Assembly (NCBI RefSeq): GCF_040685555.1
Contig: NZ_JBFBIK010000011.1
Location: forward strand, 1 to 64,000
Direction: 5' to 3'
Length of the DNA: 64,000 nt
DNA from: Sphaerisporangium sp040685555
GTDB taxonomy: Bacteria; Actinomycetota; Actinomycetes; Streptosporangiales; Streptosporangiaceae
Position numbers and translations under genes: made by a program. The notes under the pieces are model-generated. The model did not search any database. It had not been told where the DNA came from and saw nothing but the letters and a program-made list of their open reading frames with translations. Position 1 is the stretch's first letter; every line of letters begins with the position of its first letter. Shown here piece by piece: positions 63,929 to 64,000 of the stretch.

Positions 63929-64000
63929 GTGGTGAGCACCGTTCCCGGGCGGGCGGTGGTCCGGGTGCCATCCCTGACCACGATCTGCCCGCCGACGATC
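63925..64000 (-). CDS. 3' end of a probable amidohydrolase (partial)
   Basis: The last 24 codons before the window edge read IVGGQIVVRDGTRTTARPGT followed by VLTT and a stop. The pattern of a short beta strand, VxDG and RPGxVL is the usual C-terminus of D-aminoacylase/dihydroorotase-type amidohydrolases. Only this tail is visible, so the family call is tentative. Its stop overlaps the start of the beta-lactamase-like gene (ATGA), indicating one operon. Confidence 0.5.
   Translation of the reverse strand, partial: IVGGQIVVRDGTRTTARPGTVLTT

Overview
The window is high-GC DNA (roughly 70% G+C by eye) from a filamentous actinomycete. The mix of EACC1-type conflict genes, repeated XRE/ATP-binding regulator pairs, F420-type luciferase-like oxidoreductases, cytochrome P450s and a core block rpmG - MaoC/MaoC - murB points to Streptosporangiales (Streptosporangium/Nonomuraea-like). 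The order is an inference; the phylum is close to certain.

Positions 1-33,500 look accessory. They hold a VapBC-like pair beside a degenerate tRNA-Tyr (1.2-1.7 kb), an AbrB-family transporter, a TetR/DUF4267 divergon with two identical palindromic operators (5.3 kb), an XRE/ATP-binding regulator cluster (6.5-9.0 kb), and a secreted vanadium-haloperoxidase-like enzyme. There are many gene remnants: cupin, DUF574 methyltransferase, pentapeptide repeat, isochorismatase, HxlR, IS5 transposase, hemerythrin, PhoX, EACC1 and possibly enolase. A 161-bp direct duplication (9.05 and 14.9 kb) brackets the haloperoxidase-to-DUF2254 segment. An LLM oxidoreductase-hemerythrin fusion is divergent from a MarR regulator.

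The most unusual locus is 18.5-23.4 kb on the minus strand. A small EACC1-like protein overlaps a 1461-residue protein that joins an N-terminal caspase-like peptidase (His83/Cys133, EF-hand-like loop) to four successive FtsK/EccC-like P-loop modules, of which only the second keeps a full Walker B. A truncated second EACC1-like start lies 1.6 kb upstream. This looks like an NTP-dependent, peptidase-armed conflict or cell-suicide system. Next to it are a DUF3103 protein, a secreted GH25 lysozyme and other small exported proteins.

From 27.3 to 31.9 kb a coupled operon (MarR - MFS transporter with Ig-like tail - Ig-like/YceI protein - MarR) sits behind two TTGCCTNRGGCAA palindromes. A DODA-type dioxygenase and a hemerythrin protein follow.

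Positions 34,000-54,000 are largely housekeeping: tRNA-Thr(GGT), tRNA-Met(CAT), rpmG, two MaoC dehydratases, murB, a GDT1/UPF0016 exporter behind a yybP-ykoY-type manganese riboswitch, a large LuxR-type ATPase regulator, a TetR/P450 divergon, deoC with two aldehyde dehydrogenases (one lacking its catalytic half), hrpB, a flippase-like membrane protein, a PspC protein and lipB. From 53 to 59.6 kb there is a probable methylated-amine catabolic cluster: permease, choline-kinase-like phosphotransferase, dimethylglycine-oxidase-like FAD/GcvT enzyme and a P450. The end carries a PfkB kinase lacking its catalytic Asp, a PfpI protein, a second XRE(DUF5753)/ATP-binding pair, a cytosolic class A beta-lactamase-like protein with an in-frame 15-bp minisatellite, and the 3' end of a probable amidohydrolase.
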